Shown one piece after another: positions 62,391-64,000 of a DNA stretch of 64,000 nt (position 1 is its first letter; the number at the start of each line of letters is the position of its first letter). The DNA lies in NCBI RefSeq assembly GCF_003412465.1, contig NZ_QTJV01000001.1:186001-250000 (forward strand). The letters run 5' to 3'. The position numbers and the translations under genes were made by a program. The notes under the pieces are model-generated. The model searched no databases. It worked only from the letters and a program-made list of their open reading frames with translations, and had not been told where the DNA came from. The DNA comes from Chitinophaga silvisoli. GTDB taxonomy: Bacteria; Bacteroidota; Bacteroidia; Chitinophagales; Chitinophagaceae.

Positions 62391-62427
62391 AAAAAAGCCG
62401 GCAATCATCTGATTGCCGGCTTTTTTT
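62391..62427. terminator. Bidirectional terminator between aroE and the methyltransferase
   Basis: AAAAGCCGGCAATCA/TGATTGCCGGCTTTT arms around a TCT-type loop (62393-62424), T runs on both sides. Confidence 0.92.
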
Positions 62428-62440
62428 ATGCATATTGGAA

Positions 62441-63238
62441 TTATGCAGCCTTAATGGTGTAGTATACGCAGGTCGTAAAGAAATTGCGCACAAAAGGCAC
62501 TGCCGCAACAGCGCCAAATTGTTTCCTGGGCTTAAGCCCGAATTTGTATTTGTAAATTGGATTGATCAGGTAAAACTGCTTCTTAGAAATCTGGTAGCCC
62601 TGTTTCTTCACAATCTTCTCAAATCTTTCGATCGAGATCCCTGTATCCTTTATTTCCATCAGTTCATCAATGATACCCTGAGGCTCACCAAAAGCACGCA
62701 GCAAACCTTTGTAGAGGAAGTTTGGCAGCAGGTGAATATATGGCATCATATTCAGCACCTTGTTTTGGCAGGTCTGCTGGTGGCCGCCATGCGGCATGTA
62801 CCAGGGTGGAAAGCCAAAGTATACCTGTCCCCGTGGGGTGAGCAGGTTCTTCAGGTAGCCGATGATTTTCGACTGATCCGGAATGTGCTCTATGGCATCT
62901 TTGAGGATGATGAGGTCGAAAGAGTGTTTAAACTCTCCCAGGAAATCAACGTCATAAATATTCTTGTTGATCAGCTGCATTTGACCTGCATCTACATATT
63001 GCTTCAGGTATTGATGTCCCAGCGCAATTTTGTCGTCGGAGAGGTCTACACCCACACAATGACATCCTCTTTCCAGGAAAGGAATTAGTACGCCGCCTTC
63101 ACCACAGCCGATTTCCATGATCCGGAGATCCGGCGTGATGGGCATCGCAGTCTCTATGAAAGGCAGTACGTAGTTTACGGAGTTATCAACTTGCTGCTGA
63201 TACCTAACGTCTGCATTACCGTGTTGTATTAACGACAT
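62441..63238 (-). CDS. Class I SAM-dependent methyltransferase
   Basis: 265 residues from the ATG at 63238; the open frame goes up to 63337 but overlaps the divergent truB promoter. The Rossmann core has LRIMEIGCGEGGVLIPFLERG (motif I, about 41-61), VGVDLSDDKI (motif II), and FDLIILKDAIEHIPDQ (motif IV-V, the SAM-fold aspartate), followed by LLTPRGQVYFGFPPWYMPHGGH. A long C-terminal part (about 170-265) with YQISKKQFYLINPIYKYKFGLKPRKQF may bind the substrate. The acceptor is unknown. Divergent from truB. Confidence 0.85.
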   Translation of the reverse strand: MSLIQHGNADVRYQQQVDNSVNYVLPFIETAMPITPDLRIMEIGCGEGGVLIPFLERGCHCVGVDLSDDKIALGHQYLKQYVDAGQMQLINKNIYDVDFLGEFKHSFDLIILKDAIEHIPDQSKIIGYLKNLLTPRGQVYFGFPPWYMPHGGHQQTCQNKVLNMMPYIHLLPNFLYKGLLRAFGEPQGIIDELMEIKDTGISIERFEKIVKKQGYQISKKQFYLINPIYKYKFGLKPRKQFGAVAAVPFVRNFFTTCVYYTIKAA

Positions 63239-63269
63239 ATGTTTTGAAAATTGTGTGAAAATAGTAAAA

Positions 63270-63277
63270 TATCTTTG
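63270..63277 (+). promoter_or_regulatory. truB promoter -7 box, near-leaderless
   Basis: TATCTTTG, 4 nt before the truB ATG at 63282, followed by CGGC. Confidence 0.65.
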
Positions 63278-63281
63278 CGGC

Positions 63282-63968
63282 ATGAACCAACAAGTAAAAA
63301 ATAAATATGAAGAAGGACAGGTTATACTGATCAACAAGCCTTTGACCTGGACTTCTTTTGATGTGGTGCGTAAAATCAGGAATACAACGAAAGCTAAAAC
63401 TGGTCATGCCGGCACGCTGGATCCGCTCGCTACCGGTCTGCTCATTTGCTGTACCGGCAAGATGACAAAGAAGATCAATGAGGTGCAGGCACAGGAAAAA
63501 GAATATACAGGTACATTTACCCTGGGTGCTGTGACACCTACCTATGACCTGGAATCGGAGCCGACAGATTTTAAACCACTGGATGCACTGACTCCGGAAA
63601 TTATTCATGCAGCTACCCGGCAGTTCGTCGGGGAATTGCAGCAGTTGCCGCCTATTCACTCAGCCATTAAGCAGAATGGCAAACCTATTTATGAGCTGGC
63701 TCGCAAAGGGGTGGAAGTAAAGGTGGAACCTAGAAAAATCTTTATCAAAACTTTTGAGATTACTTCGATAGAGTTGCCGGTGGTGCATTTCAGGGTAGAA
63801 TGTAGTACAGGGACCTATATCCGTTCACTGGCGAACGATTTTGGCGCGGCCTTAGGCGTAGGTGGGTATATGAGTAGCCTGTGCAGAACGAGGATAGGGG
63901 AGTTTAAGCTGGAAGATGCTTATATAATGGAGGATTTTATTGAGAAAGTAAAGAATGAGACATTATAA
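63282..63968 (+). CDS. truB: tRNA pseudouridine(55) synthase
   Basis: 228 residues from the ATG at 63282; the longer frame from 63255 would start upstream of the -7 box. It makes pseudouridine 55 in the T-loop of tRNA. The catalytic aspartate is in GHAGTLDPLATGLLICCTGKMTK; other marks are INKPLTWTSFDVVRKIR, LPPIHSAIKQNGKPIYELARKGVEV and STGTYIRSLANDFGAALGVGGYM. There is no large PUA-type C-terminal domain. The stop lies 32 nt before the window end. Confidence 0.96.
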   Translation: MNQQVKNKYEEGQVILINKPLTWTSFDVVRKIRNTTKAKTGHAGTLDPLATGLLICCTGKMTKKINEVQAQEKEYTGTFTLGAVTPTYDLESEPTDFKPLDALTPEIIHAATRQFVGELQQLPPIHSAIKQNGKPIYELARKGVEVKVEPRKIFIKTFEITSIELPVVHFRVECSTGTYIRSLANDFGAALGVGGYMSSLCRTRIGEFKLEDAYIMEDFIEKVKNETL

Positions 63969-64000
63969 AACAGGAAAAAAACGCTTGCACCTGAGGTGTA

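Noticed and set aside
1..64000. tRNA and rRNA genes
   Set aside because: No cloverleaf T-loop words (GGTTCGAATCC-like) in gene context and no 16S/23S/5S motifs were seen by eye; a tRNAscan run would settle this.

Overview
The window looks like a Bacteroidota chromosome, most like Chitinophagaceae (Chitinophaga-type). The grounds are: promoters of the Bacteroidota type (-7 box TAnnTTTG, -33 box TTTG or TTG about 19 nt upstream), almost no Shine-Dalgarno sequences, a type III glutamine synthetase, a fused alpha/beta 2-oxoacid dehydrogenase E1, DUF1573 and PafA-like proteins, and an EF-P/accB/accC operon. The genus is an inference. I saw no tRNA, rRNA, insertion sequence, prophage or CRISPR array.

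Layout. 1-2995: a minus-strand block (open-ended secreted protein, nitroreductase, thioesterase, RdgB, an uncharacterised protein). 3.1-4.8 kb: ilvE and a small conserved protein. 4.8-8.3 kb: rpsL-rpsG, then fusA with its own promoter. 8.3-11.3 kb: an accessory insert separating fusA from rpsJ, with a NodB-like protein, an outer-membrane beta-barrel and three small peptide cassettes. 11.3-28.4 kb: S10-spc-alpha ribosomal protein cluster from rpsJ to rplQ, including secY, map, infA, rpmJ and rpoA. 28.6-36.8 kb: zinc-ribbon membrane protein, carA, a candidate antisense-side ncRNA, aminotransferase, DUF1573 protein, fused E1, orphan response regulator. 36.9-45 kb: yebC, three transporters, a DedA protein, MarR regulator, mdh, thioredoxin-like protein. 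45.1-47.9 kb: efp-accB-accC. 48-54.6 kb: glnN, purL, a candidate small transcript, an alpha-oxoamine synthase. 54.7-64 kb: pafA, enoyl-CoA hydratase, secreted proteins, TPR protein, phosphosulfolactate synthase-aroE, methyltransferase and truB.

The most unusual content is at 10.1-11.15 kb. Three consecutive transcription units each carry a perfectly conserved 18-nt leader box (TGGGATTGCCGAAAACCA), a second box (AGAGTAGG), a 20-24 residue amphipathic hydrophobic peptide ending in a hhGxL motif, and a rho-independent terminator. Peptides 2 and 3 differ mostly at synonymous positions, which argues that they are translated. I know of no described family that matches. Type I toxin-like or modulin-like membrane-active peptides are the best guess.

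Other points of note: EF-P has an arginine (R32) at its tip instead of the lysine loop, ribosomal protein S3 has an RGG-rich tail, the gaps between ribosomal protein genes are full of hairpins, rpsL, fusA and rpsJ share a nearly identical core promoter and start region, several genes look leaderless, and there are two candidate non-coding transcripts (30.83-31.10 kb minus; 53.06-53.27 kb plus).

Many starts given here are downstream of the longest possible reading frame, because the longer frame would run through a promoter or ahead of a clear signal peptide.
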